Origin: Leishmania mexicana MHOM/GT/2001/U1103
Lineage: Eukaryota > Euglenozoa > Kinetoplastea > Trypanosomatida > Trypanosomatidae
Assembly: GCF_000234665.1 (NCBI RefSeq)
Contig: NC_018324.1
Span: forward strand, 3,221,231-3,285,230
DNA: 64,000 nucleotides
Direction of reading: 5' to 3'
This document shows, piece after piece, positions 54,701 to 64,000 of the stretch. Below the pieces are notes generated by a model. The model searched no databases, was not told the origin of the DNA, and was given only the letters and a program-made list of their open reading frames with translations. A program made the translations under genes and the position numbers. The first letter of the stretch is position 1; each line of letters starts with the position of its first letter.

Positions 54701-57700
54701 GAGTGCCAGCGCGGTGGCATGCCGAACGGCGGACGCGCCGGCCATGTTACCCGGGAACGCTGTCCACAGCTGCTGCACAGCCGTGAGCACGCTTAACGCC
54801 GACGCCGGCGACCACCAAAAGCGGTTCCCGGCGGTCATGGGGGCGAGCAGAGCCGCCATGACGCTGTCGAACAACGCCGCCTCCACCTCTGCCGGATACG
54901 CGCGCGTAAGGCGGAGGGAGAGAAGCAAAAGGAGCGGCGCAGACATGACCGCCGCGGTGTTCGCTGTTGGCGCGGAGCTGGTGATTTGCTTCCATGCTTC
55001 TACCAGCAGCGATGTAGCGAGCGGAAGGGTCGGGCTGCTATCGTTGTCTGTGCTCGTCGCAACGGCTGTGGCTGCTCTACATTCCTTGTAGCAGCTGTGT
55101 GCCTCACTGAGTACCATGAGCGCGCTGAGGGCGTCATACTGGACTGACTTACCCACGAACCCCTGCGTCGCGGCGCTCATGGTCTGGCTGGTGTACAGGT
55201 CCACCTGGCCCGTGGAGACCAAGCAGTGCCCCAGCACCCTGGCAGCGAGCAGGCGCACCTCCACACTCGCGCGGGCGACGGCAGGAACAAGCTGGGCTGC
55301 TAGTGACTGCCACCGTTTCACCTCCGCGTCCCAATCTGCATTCTGCCACAGCGCTGCCGCCATTCGAGGCGATGCCTCCCGCAGGAACTGCTCCACGATG
55401 CATAGGCAATTCCACAGGGCCACATCCTGCTGAAGCGCCCGCCGCGCCCCGTCCTCGGTGCTCTCCGCGGCACCGGCGCCCACGGGCGTGCAGCACACCT
55501 CGAGCAGCTCGGTGCGCAGGGAGGTAAGGAGTGCAACGCAGACACCATCGGCACCGGCTCGCTGCAGAAAGTGGCGCAGCGTCCAGCGCAGCAGCCGCAC
55601 CGCGTGACCGCCGCATTCTTCCACTGTGTGGGTCGGAGTCTCTGCAGCCGCGGAGCTTGCGCCAAAGGACGTCTCGGACGCGGGGTTAGGCAGGAAATCC
55701 GAACGCAGCAGCCGCATCGACTGCGCGGCCGACGCGACTGCTGCGTCACAGGCGTCAGCGAAGCTGAGCACCGGAACGCCCTGCGCGCACGCGGTGGCGA
55801 CGTCTTTCAGGGCCTGCGCGGCGAGCCAGCGGAGGCTGCCGTCATCTTTGCACGTGATCCACGGCTTGCTGGAGATGAGCTTGAAGAGAGAGCCGCGGCT
55901 GATGGCGAAGTACGCTGTCGCTGCCGACGAGGTAGCCGCACTGGAGTCTTGCTCCGCGGCGTTGGTCTGCGAGGCACGATGCGCTTCCAGAAAGCCTACC
56001 GCCAGCATGCACTCCATATCACTGATGACTGGAGCTCGCCGTAGCATCGCGCACGCCGCCGCAACAGCCTTGTAGTAGGCGATCGTTGGCGCGGGACTGC
56101 CGACGAGGAGGTTCATAAACCCCACTGTGCAGGGCAGCACCTCATCACGAATGGCTCCCAGCACTGCTTTTGTGCTGCCGCGCAGGAGGTCGTAGAGCAG
56201 CTGGGTAAGACGGAAGATCAGCTCAGCTTGTCGGTAGTGAACGTTCTGCACGGTGCGAGGCGGGTCACCGCGGCTAAGGCGCAGCAGAAGCCGAATGCAG
56301 ACGTGCACCAAGGAGACGCGGTCCTCCTCGCCAAGTGTGTCCTCCTGTGACGCGGGCCCTGCTCGAAGCACGGAGGCAGCGTCTAGCAAGGCCCGCACAT
56401 GTAGTTGGAATGCGAGCGTGTTAGCCACGTCTGCGCTGTCGACCCGCGCACACTGGTGCTGCAGGTGCCGTGCGTACAACACATTCGTGCGCGCCACCGC
56501 CCCCAGCACCTCCACGCCGGCGTGCAGAAGACTCGGCGTCGCCTGCACCGCCGCCAGCACGTCCTCAGCTACGTTAAAGCCGATCTCCAGCGACGACGTG
56601 AGGGTGAGCATGACGCCCTGGAGCGCCACCATAGCGGTGCGCGCCACTGTCTTGTCCTCGCTAGACCGCTGGATGTAGCCACGCAGCGCGTCTGCCAGCA
56701 TCACTCGGTACCCGTTCGAGGGGAGCTGCGTGGCCCACTCCAGCATGGCATCTGCGAGAAGCCGCGGCATGTACGCCCGCGCGTCTCCGGCTAAAGGAAC
56801 CAACAACACGAAGCAGCATTGGATGGCATCGGCGGTGGTGGCAGGGGTAGCGCAGCAGCTGCAGAGCGTTGCTAGAGCCGTGGCAAGGGCGCGCTGGGCG
56901 GGGCGACTCATGCGCTCGTTAAAGCTGCGCTGCACAACGCGGCTCCCCTCAACGGCGTCTGAGCCGCCAAAGAACTGCCACCGCACACGGCCGCTGCCGC
57001 TGCCGCCCCCGCCAACGCTGCGGTACCCACTGCGTTCTTCCCCTGCAGGCTTCGATGTGGATGCGGCCGATGCCTGCAGGACGTCCGCCAGCACGTCCAT
57101 CGTGAAGTCACATTGATAGAAGGCGAGGAGGTAGCCCATGGCCACCCCAACGTCGTACAGCTCCTCGTCGGCGACGTTTTGGAGGGACGCCTCGTCGCAG
57201 AGGGTGAGCAGCATGTCCATTAGCGAGTACGCTACCGTCGGCGAGGACACGCGCAGGCCCGCCTCCAGCAAACCGCGGAGCGACGTTCCGGCTGCGATCC
57301 GCACACTCAGCTCCGCTGCCTTGGTGCACGCTCGTTTTATATACTCGATCATCTCGTAAGTGCAGGCTTGGATGCCCAGCGCACCTGGTTGGTGTTGCAG
57401 CAGCGGCGGCAGCACCTGCAGGGCCAAAAGGCGAGCCTCCAACGACAGCATGTTCGCTGGGTGCGGCAGCTGCGCGCGGCGGAACGGCGGCAGCGGCGAT
57501 CCCGCCAGGTTCCAGCGCAAGAGGATGGGTAGGAGCTGCAATGCCCCACAGAGGCTTGCGGTGGACATGGGGGACGAGGTGCCAGCGTTGTCGCGAGAGA
57601 GAGTCGTCGCTGTTGACCACGTCAACTCGATCCACTCCACCACGACATGGCTTGGCACCAGCACCGGGCAGCTCGGACTGGCGGCGCCGATGCCAAGTTC

Positions 57701-58108
57701 CGCGCTACCAGCGTTGGGTCGAGTTACCCAGCCGAGGAAGGTGTCCAGTAAACGCAGACACTGCTGCAGCGCCACGTACGGGAGCATACCCTGCAAGACG
57801 TGGTCGACGATGAGTGCACCAAAGTGGCCCGCGACGCTGCTCTGCTGCAGTGAGGCGCACCATGCCACCAGCGCAGCGCTGGAGCCCACGCGTACGTCGG
57901 CGAAAAGCTTATCGATATCTTGCAGCACTTGTGCGTAGCGGAGATACCGTCCTCCCACTCGTACGCCGACCATACCGCCACCGCTGCTGATGCTGCTGCC
58001 TGTCATGCTCGAGTTGGTCACCCGCTGCGCTGGCAAGCTCCACTCCACCGTGGCGGCCTGCAGCGAGCTCACAAGCGTGGGCAGGTCATGCTGCGTCTCC
58101 TCTGCCAT
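51788..58108 (-). CDS. Giant alpha-solenoid (HEAT/ARM-like) protein
   Basis: This is a 2106-residue, nearly all-helical protein, very rich in Leu and Ala, with repeated amphipathic helix pairs through its length (for example LLALQVLPPLLQHQ, LRLLDTFLGWV, VRLLAARVLGHCLVS). Short acidic or Ser/Gly-rich loops interrupt it (about 350-390 and 1380-1440, the latter rich in Glu/Asp/Gly). There is no signal peptide, membrane segment or catalytic motif. Its size and uniform helical make-up are compatible with HEAT-repeat scaffolds such as HEATR5/Laa1 (about 2000 residues), which work with clathrin adaptor AP-1, or with focadhin-type proteins. I could not identify a diagnostic block for any of them. Start and stop are clear (ATG at 58106-58108, TGA at 51788-51790), and the frame has no interruption over 6.3 kb. 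Confidence 0.8.
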   Translation of the reverse strand: MAEETQHDLPTLVSSLQAATVEWSLPAQRVTNSSMTGSSISSGGGMVGVRVGGRYLRYAQVLQDIDKLFADVRVGSSAALVAWCASLQQSSVAGHFGALIVDHVLQGMLPYVALQQCLRLLDTFLGWVTRPNAGSAELGIGAASPSCPVLVPSHVVVEWIELTWSTATTLSRDNAGTSSPMSTASLCGALQLLPILLRWNLAGSPLPPFRRAQLPHPANMLSLEARLLALQVLPPLLQHQPGALGIQACTYEMIEYIKRACTKAAELSVRIAAGTSLRGLLEAGLRVSSPTVAYSLMDMLLTLCDEASLQNVADEELYDVGVAMGYLLAFYQCDFTMDVLADVLQASAASTSKPAGEERSGYRSVGGGGSGSGRVRWQFFGGSDAVEGSRVVQRSFNERMSRPAQRALATALATLCSCCATPATTADAIQCCFVLLVPLAGDARAYMPRLLADAMLEWATQLPSNGYRVMLADALRGYIQRSSEDKTVARTAMVALQGVMLTLTSSLEIGFNVAEDVLAAVQATPSLLHAGVEVLGAVARTNVLYARHLQHQCARVDSADVANTLAFQLHVRALLDAASVLRAGPASQEDTLGEEDRVSLVHVCIRLLLRLSRGDPPRTVQNVHYRQAELIFRLTQLLYDLLRGSTKAVLGAIRDEVLPCTVGFMNLLVGSPAPTIAYYKAVAAACAMLRRAPVISDMECMLAVGFLEAHRASQTNAAEQDSSAATSSAATAYFAISRGSLFKLISSKPWITCKDDGSLRWLAAQALKDVATACAQGVPVLSFADACDAAVASAAQSMRLLRSDFLPNPASETSFGASSAAAETPTHTVEECGGHAVRLLRWTLRHFLQRAGADGVCVALLTSLRTELLEVCCTPVGAGAAESTEDGARRALQQDVALWNCLCIVEQFLREASPRMAAALWQNADWDAEVKRWQSLAAQLVPAVARASVEVRLLAARVLGHCLVSTGQVDLYTSQTMSAATQGFVGKSVQYDALSALMVLSEAHSCYKECRAATAVATSTDNDSSPTLPLATSLLVEAWKQITSSAPTANTAAVMSAPLLLLLSLRLTRAYPAEVEAALFDSVMAALLAPMTAGNRFWWSPASALSVLTAVQQLWTAFPGNMAGASAVRHATALALLQQSHAAALRGQRASSSTVVAAALDAVHIYTLKQQREGGQAALPGTREQHDLWYALLHQCLDHVTFIPPDEVNTAFRANMRVRGQSTALRRRVMLDDDVSRRLAVLWRMAIEGVTEVSPSAARGNVRLLNPVDVAVQVDVAIAAATRREWVSVAQSMYTLLLSQRSTWAPLEAGGADSPLKMYLDGIRAVLQARSPHVQVDVAKRGTDMFAAVEVAGAADTVRGGGSDSEDAKEYAEEYGEEDMGGILSEAGEASRGGGTGDERGSMAFDLGAGGGHSAAASLTFDVAAKEAAMWLLYGVLHSISVSSSSSTTTGRENDDEARRALLPVVVAAAQLVEVHPEVQMSTIAVLHEVLVAWGNATQQQGYSRETPVLLQWKTQLVVGLTTVLQHGLLSLEGCTSLAVQYSRCNMADPSSCRRVLRSLLLLLHACHRLHDRGRGFLLIGSSGAGHVIVALAKVSQASAMHPEGGDVGGSASDGAAAEQSQRNILRSLTSAPCQAALTLLCELFVTAASLANGYVQSADTIGLGWSDGGEEDDGTSVTSSVYASRTSVSAGDVLQAVAFLTQEPLKAVLGPALRYASGCLAVLVLSTLSLSATPPPPPDGSPSSSMTALTSMVALSGQLAANHQRLLAQLAQERLCARIEKCLSSSQPLQSEWDAVDTGLLRIVTVAPVSRDTAAALLERITPVLSQPAASGWKAEVAASILLVGMTASLDMNRLLPLLTALSVESLLSDVPQEVLARLHQAVRSYLRKGGSTRARALALASPAGLLLAEHCATSDDSSVVCHSPLTHRAAWPVVQQLLWEARDPLHVVTVMWSSTPSPAHATSSCSAPLREQVPQHRLQAEILLAILASLGTSSASHTDVSEAVVPLLLRCGHLMSELLVGIMASAEEHAATPDSDALHTVLAYVVAVLCTPPSAAFAVALRPVGLHLVRTVAPSAGPALREAIQRLGPTKAMQLRSFMEGSCA

Positions 58109-59275
58109 GGGCCTGTCTGTATGCGTCTGCTTGAGGGCAACGCAAGAAATCAGCTAGGCGGGACACGTGTCACGGCAGCAGCGGTTGCGAAGCATGCCAA
58201 AGGGTGAACAGAGGATAGAGAAGCCGTCCTTGGTGCGCGTCTGTGATGTGGGCTACAGTGTCGGACGTGACTGGCACGATTCGGTGCAGGGGACAGTGCA
58301 ATGGTGAGGTGGCGAGGGAAGAGCGAGGGCGAGGAGGACGGGGCGTCGGTAAGCGACTCCTTACACCCCTTCACACGTCTGCCTCTCGCCACCTTTTTCG
58401 TCCGAATCAGGCGTGACGTGCTAGACGGGCTGCCGCCGCCGATGTGCGCACTGAGCGAGCACCGTGAACTACACGGCGGTAGACAGGAGTGACTGGCACC
58501 CACCGACCACGAAGCGCGCCGTGGAGAGTGAAGTGGGGGGGGGAGTGGAAGGGTGTATATATGTGTGTGTGTGTGGGAGGGGCAAGAGATAGAAATGGTA
58601 GCTGTAGAGCGCGACGAGCTTTCGAGGAGGGAGGAGCAGGCGAGAAAAGCATGCGCATCCGGCGCTCATCCAGCACACGACTCACCGAGTTGTGACTTTA
58701 TCAAGAGGGGAGGGGTGGAACGAGAAGGGGCGATGTAATATGTGTCCCACCTCTACTCGGGGGTGGTGGTGCGCGCGCTCCGCTTGGTACTCTCCTGCTC
58801 CCTGCAGCGAAGGAAACACCCCACAGTTCGTACCCGAACACGCGGACTCATCGTGCACCAGTCGGTGTGCACATCGGCGGGTGCGCGTCGCCGCCGCGAG
58901 GATGGTGATGGCCAGTCCTTAGTGCCTCCACGGATAGGGTAGCTCTGGAAGACGAAGCAGTATCGTTGCTGTCCTTCTCTCGCCTACGCACGTGATACGT
59001 TACATCGGGAACACGCACATGCATCGGTAAGGACAAATGGGCAAGGGAAAGAGTGTCGGATGCACCGCACACACGCACGCGCTTGTGGGCGCCTCTCTGT
59101 TAGGGCATGCTAGCGGTAGTGGCTCGCCGCGGTATCTGTACATCCAGCACATGTGAGGCGACAGCCTTGAGGAGAGTCCTCGTAAAAGCGGAAGGGAGGG
59201 ATGGTGTAGAGACAAGCAGAGGAGGGCTGGGCACGCCGACGGCCACATCCGTGCTCTCTCGCTTGGGCTTGTCCC
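58109..59275 (-). other. Intergenic region, 1.2 kb
   Basis: Leader of the solenoid gene and 3' UTR of the coiled-coil gene on the minus strand. A short TG repeat lies at about 58559-58575. No gene is supported. Confidence 0.6.
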
Positions 59276-62200
59276 CTACATCGTTGTCAGGTCCTTCAAG
59301 GTCAGTGCCCAAGTCTGCCGCCACTGTGCCTCCTGCCGCTCGTAGAAGTCGAATGCGTTGCTGAGGACATCAGCGGCTTCGTTGCCCTGCGAACTCACCG
59401 ACAGCACCGCGGCGCGGAGGAGCTGCGCGCACTCCAGCACGAGTGGAGCCCGCGGTACGAGAAGCGGAACAGAGGCCTCGGCGGCAGCGGCAGCGGCCTT
59501 TGCGTCTATCGCTGTCGATGCATGTCCTTTGCGGCCACTCGTGTTTGAGGATGCAGAGGACGTCGCTGCAGAGGTGCGCCGGTTGCCGTGGCCTTGAGGC
59601 CCCTTGCCGTCGCTGGTGAAGCGGACAGCAGCTGGCACATACGCAGATGCCGCCAGAGGTGGGGCTACGGCAGTTTGGGGGTGCTGCGCGTTGTACTGCG
59701 AGAGGGGGACACAGGTGTTCAGCGGCAGTCCGGGTAACTCGACATCACTCCACTGCGAAAGCTGCGCGAGTGGCGCACTCTCCATCGCCGCCGCCGCTGC
59801 TGCTGCCACAGATGCGTTGGCGTGTCGCTTACTAGCCGCAGATGGGTTGGTACCAGGGACGTCGACGCGGTGCAGCGGCATCACCTCCTGCAGTCGTGGG
59901 TCCTTCTTCGCGCCGGCCGTCCCCTCCAACTCTGCGGCTGCTCGCTCGTGTTGCGCGCGCAGCTCCAGGAGGTGCCGTAGGCCGCGATGGTGGCCGCCTT
60001 CCACCACCTCTGTCGTGGGGACGAGGTGCTGCGGGGTGACCAATCCCTTGAGAAGGTGCGAGTAGGAGTGCAGAGCTGTCCAGCAGCGCGCCACATGCAG
60101 CCCGACTTCGTCTTCCACTTCTCGCAGGCTCCAGGCCCACGTTTGCTGCAGGGCCAACTCCGTCGTGTCGCTGCGAGCTGCCTCTGCTTCTGTCAGCGAC
60201 GTGAGCGCTGTGGCGTTGGGCTGACGGGTTAAGGAAAGCTTGACTGCCCCCCGGTGCGCACGCCACTGCTCGCTACTCTGTGCCTGAAAACGCCACCACG
60301 GCCGCAGCACAGTCTCGACACGTTCGTGGATAGCGGTCGTGGCCCCTGAGCTCAAGGTGCGCACGAGGAGAGATGGCGTGCTCTGCAGCGTGTTCCACAG
60401 CTCCTGCACGCGCTGTCGAAAGGGTTGGCCTGCCTTGGTCGTGTACAACTTGACCCGCTCCTGCTGTGCAAGGCACAGTGCCGCGACGGCGGCGTTGAGC
60501 TGCTCCACCGTGCCGCTAGTCATTCCAGGTAGTCGGCGGTACATGTCTCCCGGGAAGGCTTTGATATGGCGCTGTGCCGCAGCCTCTGCGTCCCTCCGCA
60601 CATGTGCCGTCCACTGCGCCACCTGCTCAGCGTACGTCGCAGGCGTGGAGAGGGGCATGGCAGTGTGACCAGCGGTGGGAGGGCCCTGAACGTCTTTGGT
60701 GCGGCGCCCCACCTTCGAAGAGAGGCTGCGGCTGCCGGTGCGGCCGCGCACCGTCTCGGGTTCCTCTTCCCCAAGCGCCATGGGCAGCACGTAGTGCAGC
60801 GGCGACACCCGCAACATCTCGACTGTGTGCGCCAGCAGCCCCAAGCGGCACCCACGCGCGTACAAGAGCCCACGGAGCTTGTCCAGAGAGGCGAGCACGG
60901 CGCACGCAGACGTCGCCCGGATGCGGTCCTGCTGCATCGCCTTTGTCACCTTGAGGTTGTGCTCCACCATGTTTTTCAGATCTTCTGTTGTCAGCGGCGT
61001 GTCGCCACCACCATCACCCGCCGGTGAGGCTGCAGAGGGGCTTTCCTTGAACAGGGCATGCATAGCGGCCGCCAAGTCCATCACCGGTGCGGCGGAGGCC
61101 TCGTCCACCTCCCTCACCACCATCGCCACCCCCGCCGCAAGCTCTGCCTCTTCCGTCGCCGCTGTCGTGAGCAGCGTCTGCACCTGTGCCTTCAGTCGGG
61201 CCAACCCCTCCTGCACGGTCTGGAACACGCTCAGCTCCGCGCTGCTGTGCTCCACCGTACTAGTCCATTTTGCCTTCCAGCTATCGACCTCAGCAGCGCG
61301 CGTCTGCTGCTGATCCTCGACGGCTTTGAGCGACTGCGTGAGTGTTACCTGCACCTCTGCGCGCAGGTGGTCGACGCGCATCTGGACCGGGTCGTCCACC
61401 GGCAGCTGCGCCGCCGTGTCGCCGCCGCGCAGCTCCACTGCTCGATCGTGCAGCAGCTGCGCGCAGTCCTCCTCGATGACTGCCCGGGCCCTTTCGAGAT
61501 TGCGCACCGCCTCAGCGCAGCGGTCTGCCAGCGCTGTGCAGTACTCGGCGCAGAGGGCTTCGTGCCGGCTTACCAGCGTCCGTACGGCGTTTGTCGACAT
61601 AGCTTCCCGCACTTTCACGAGCAGGGTGGCGCGCTCGCGAATGAGCGCCTCGTCCGAGTCGCTGTGTGATGTCTGGGTGAGAAATGTCTGCTTGAGCGTC
61701 TGCACACGCGACACGCGTTCCGCTATCCGCGAGAGCATCTTGTCCCCCCTGTTCTTTACATCTATCAACTCGCGCACGCGGGCTTCGTAGATGGTCGCCT
61801 GCAACGTCGCGGGACGCCGATGATGGTATCGCAGCACCTCTGCCACGCGGTGCTGTACATCGGCCTGAAAAGCTGCCGTGTACAGCCGCCAGCTCTCCCA
61901 CGCATGCCGCTGCAGGCTGAGGCCCCACTCCATGAGCGCACATCGCAGATACTCCTTCCACTCTGACACTCGCGACTGGGAAAGGAAAAACGACACGTGT
62001 TGCTGCGCTGGCTGCAGCTCGGGCAGCAGGTTCAAGTAGAACTGCTGGAAGTCCGCTCCCGGAGCCGCCCCAGCAGCCGCCGTCTTGTCGTCATCGAAGT
62101 CCTCCAGGCTCGCACCAACATTCGCAGTTACATCGCCGCCGCCACTACGTGCTGTCACGCAAACGAAGCGGAAGGCGACGGAGTCGATGGTGAACTCCTC

Positions 62201-64000
62201 CCCGTGTGAGGTGGACCAGCGCGGTGCAGCAGCGGCAGCGGGCACGCTCTCCTGCGCGCTTGCAGGTACGGTGGCGGCAGAGTTCTTGCTCTTGAGCTGC
62301 TGTTGTGGAGTGTATGGTATTTCACACTCGTCAGAGGAGCTCAGCCCGGCCCACGACAGCCCCGCCTGCTTGCTCAGTTCCCCGACACACGCCTGACCGA
62401 CTTGCAGCACGTCTGCGGTCGCGTTTGCCACACGACTGCGAACGGCTTCGTAGTAGCGAGTGTGGGCGTCGGCGATGGACTGGAGGCACAGGAGCCCCGC
62501 CGTGTACCGCGCCTCCGCGGAAGCTGGCGTCTCCTGTTGCCGCAGCTCCTCCTCCAACACACGCAGCTGCAGCTCCAGCCGGGCCACCTCGTCGCGGTAG
62601 TCCATCTCCTTTTCTTGCCACTGCGCGTAGAGTCCGCGCAGGAAGCCGAGCAGGCCACGTGTGGAGGCGAGGAGGATGTCGGTGACCCCCTCAAGGCTCA
62701 CCAGCATGCTGCCAGTGGACTTGACGGCATCGGCGCAGAACTGGGCGTAGCCGCGCCGAAAGCCGCGCGACACAAGATGCACAAACCACTGCCCTTCCTT
62801 CTCGATGGCGGGCACACAGAGCGCCCACGCGGCGGACTGCGCGATGGACTGTTTCATGAGGAGCACCCCGGAATGGGCATCGGTAAGGGAGTGGAGTGCG
62901 TCGTCAAGCAAGTCAGCACCCTCGTCGGGTGACACATCCTGCCCATCCTTATCAGTGCCGCTGTGCGCGAGAGACGCACGCTGTAGCAGCAACGGCTCCT
63001 CGCTGAGTGGACGCGCAATCGCTTCGACATCGCTGAGGGTGTGCTCTGCAAGGGCGGCTGCCACGCTTGTGCGCGCAGCTTCGTCAGCTCTCACGCGGAC
63101 CATCAGCTCGTTACAGCGCGCGCGGCAGTGCCGCAGGAGAACGCTCACGCGCATGTGCCACTCCTCCAGCACCGCCCGCGGGTCCTCGTCGACGAAGACG
63201 GGCTGATGCACATTCGGTTCGAAGGAGCGCAGCCAACCATTGGAGCCACTGCCGCCGCACACCTGAAGCTCCGCGGTGCTCGCAGACGGTTGCGCAACCT
63301 CGAGGGAGTCCACCACCTCCGTCAGCCCGCGAACAAGCCCCTCGGCCTCGCTGCGGATAGCTCCGATCAGCTGCCCTGCTGCCGTTACAGACTGCAGCCG
63401 CCCCTCCGGGCGGTGGAACAGCGCCGAGCGCAGCACTGTGATGCACCACGTCACATGCTGCTGAGCCATGTACACTTGCGTGTCCCGGTAGACCGCGACG
63501 AGCGTGCGCTGGTAGTGCTGATGCTTGTACAGCTCCCGCTGCCGAAGCTGCGTCGCCATCGTCTGCATGCCCAAGTAGTTCCCGCCGAGCTGCTCATTGG
63601 TGTGGTGAAGGATGCGCTGCGCAAGTACCTGTGACTCGGTTGTGCTGGTGACGGCGATGCGGGTGAGGCTGGCCATCAGCTCTTGCACGGCCGCCTGGAT
63701 GTGTTTGCAGCGTGCCTCCTCCGCACTGGCGATGCCCGCGAAGCACGTATCGATCGCTGCCACGCGGCTGCGGTGACGATCTCGCACTTCGACAAGGAGT
63801 TGCACGAGGCGCAGCCGATCTTGCTTCATGAGAGTCATGGCCCGTGCCCGGCCATGATCGTCGGCGGTGGAGCAGTGGTAAATGTCGGTGCACACTGGCA
63901 GCACTGCATCCGGGTCAGCATCCCGGAGCGCTTCGTCGTGCGCCTGGGCTTCTGCCTGCTGCTCAGAGAGTCGCTGCTGCTCTTGGGCTATCATCGACAG
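59276..64000 (-). CDS. Giant coiled-coil protein, C-terminal part (5' end outside the window)
   Basis: An uninterrupted frame of 1574 codons runs from the right edge to TAG at 59276-59278. An ATG at 63992-63994 could be internal or the start; the frame is open beyond it to the edge, so it is treated as partial. The protein is helical and rich in Gln, Glu, Arg and Ala, with long coiled-coil stretches (for example RDEVARLELQLRVLEEELRQ at about 468-487 counted from that Met, and the segment around LKAVEDQQQTRAAEVDSWKA). It has conserved-looking aromatic helices such as EWKEYLRCALMEWGLSLQRH and HAWESWRLYTAAF. Low-complexity Ala/Ser/Gly blocks lie near the C-terminus. The overall plan recalls CCDC180-type proteins (DUF4455/DUF4456), which are linked to cilia, but this is a weak impression. 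No enzyme motif is visible. Confidence 0.78.
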   Translation of the reverse strand: MSMIAQEQQRLSEQQAEAQAHDEALRDADPDAVLPVCTDIYHCSTADDHGRARAMTLMKQDRLRLVQLLVEVRDRHRSRVAAIDTCFAGIASAEEARCKHIQAAVQELMASLTRIAVTSTTESQVLAQRILHHTNEQLGGNYLGMQTMATQLRQRELYKHQHYQRTLVAVYRDTQVYMAQQHVTWCITVLRSALFHRPEGRLQSVTAAGQLIGAIRSEAEGLVRGLTEVVDSLEVAQPSASTAELQVCGGSGSNGWLRSFEPNVHQPVFVDEDPRAVLEEWHMRVSVLLRHCRARCNELMVRVRADEAARTSVAAALAEHTLSDVEAIARPLSEEPLLLQRASLAHSGTDKDGQDVSPDEGADLLDDALHSLTDAHSGVLLMKQSIAQSAAWALCVPAIEKEGQWFVHLVSRGFRRGYAQFCADAVKSTGSMLVSLEGVTDILLASTRGLLGFLRGLYAQWQEKEMDYRDEVARLELQLRVLEEELRQQETPASAEARYTAGLLCLQSIADAHTRYYEAVRSRVANATADVLQVGQACVGELSKQAGLSWAGLSSSDECEIPYTPQQQLKSKNSAATVPASAQESVPAAAAAPRWSTSHGEEFTIDSVAFRFVCVTARSGGGDVTANVGASLEDFDDDKTAAAGAAPGADFQQFYLNLLPELQPAQQHVSFFLSQSRVSEWKEYLRCALMEWGLSLQRHAWESWRLYTAAFQADVQHRVAEVLRYHHRRPATLQATIYEARVRELIDVKNRGDKMLSRIAERVSRVQTLKQTFLTQTSHSDSDEALIRERATLLVKVREAMSTNAVRTLVSRHEALCAEYCTALADRCAEAVRNLERARAVIEEDCAQLLHDRAVELRGGDTAAQLPVDDPVQMRVDHLRAEVQVTLTQSLKAVEDQQQTRAAEVDSWKAKWTSTVEHSSAELSVFQTVQEGLARLKAQVQTLLTTAATEEAELAAGVAMVVREVDEASAAPVMDLAAAMHALFKESPSAASPAGDGGGDTPLTTEDLKNMVEHNLKVTKAMQQDRIRATSACAVLASLDKLRGLLYARGCRLGLLAHTVEMLRVSPLHYVLPMALGEEEPETVRGRTGSRSLSSKVGRRTKDVQGPPTAGHTAMPLSTPATYAEQVAQWTAHVRRDAEAAAQRHIKAFPGDMYRRLPGMTSGTVEQLNAAVAALCLAQQERVKLYTTKAGQPFRQRVQELWNTLQSTPSLLVRTLSSGATTAIHERVETVLRPWWRFQAQSSEQWRAHRGAVKLSLTRQPNATALTSLTEAEAARSDTTELALQQTWAWSLREVEDEVGLHVARCWTALHSYSHLLKGLVTPQHLVPTTEVVEGGHHRGLRHLLELRAQHERAAAELEGTAGAKKDPRLQEVMPLHRVDVPGTNPSAASKRHANASVAAAAAAAMESAPLAQLSQWSDVELPGLPLNTCVPLSQYNAQHPQTAVAPPLAASAYVPAAVRFTSDGKGPQGHGNRRTSAATSSASSNTSGRKGHASTAIDAKAAAAAAEASVPLLVPRAPLVLECAQLLRAAVLSVSSQGNEAADVLSNAFDFYERQEAQWRQTWALTLKDLTTM

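Overview
The window looks like chromosomal DNA of a trypanosomatid, almost certainly Leishmania or a close relative (Leishmaniinae). The reasons are: intron-free genes in long same-strand arrays; 0.6-2.6 kb gaps filled with polypyrimidine tracts and CA/TG microsatellites; GC-rich third codon positions that create many antisense shadow ORFs; and families typical of kinetoplastids (PF16, PUF proteins, divergent exosome subunits, large coiled-coil and solenoid proteins). The PF16 gene at 15281-16813 is a landmark. From memory, Leishmania PF16 lies on chromosome 20 (LmjF.20.1400), so this is probably the chromosome 20 equivalent. No database search was possible.

Layout. A plus-strand polycistronic unit runs from the left edge to 33716. 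It holds the 3' end of an unidentified gene (2-40), an RRP42-like exosome subunit (1243-2463), a PUF RNA-binding protein (4098-5747), a long WD40/coiled-coil protein (8040-11876), a coiled-coil protein (13090-14448), PF16 (15281-16813), an unknown protein with two CxxC motifs (18665-21595), a protein with several beta-grasp/ubiquitin-like modules (22478-26116), a divergent SET-domain protein (28700-29722), a small Tho1/MOS11-like protein (31070-31507) and a tandem ubiquitin-like-domain protein (32538-33716). A gene-free convergent strand-switch region follows (33717-35182). A minus-strand unit then covers the rest: a C2-like protein (35183-35911), an unknown protein (36518-38281), a probable decayed gene (about 39558-40290), a myotubularin-family phosphatase with a zinc-finger-like tail (40618-43587), an EFR3-like protein (44496-47423), a BRO1-domain protein (48026-50950), a 2106-residue alpha-solenoid protein (51788-58108) and the C-terminal 1574 residues of a giant coiled-coil protein that runs off the right edge (59276-64000).

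How they work together. Trypanosomatid polycistrons are not operons in the bacterial sense, so neighbours need not cooperate. Even so, the left unit contains several RNA-level factors (exosome subunit, PUF, Tho1-like), and the right unit has three membrane/phosphoinositide-type proteins in a row (myotubularin, EFR3, BRO1). Expression should depend on trans-splicing, polyadenylation and UTR elements; no conventional promoter was seen. The gap at 26117-28699 probably contains retroposon-derived (SIDER-like) sequence.

Starts were chosen at ATG codons. Several open frames extend upstream only through GTG/TTG codons or CA-repeat (Thr-His) sequence, and those extensions were trimmed. No tRNA, rRNA, snRNA or CRISPR array was recognised by eye.
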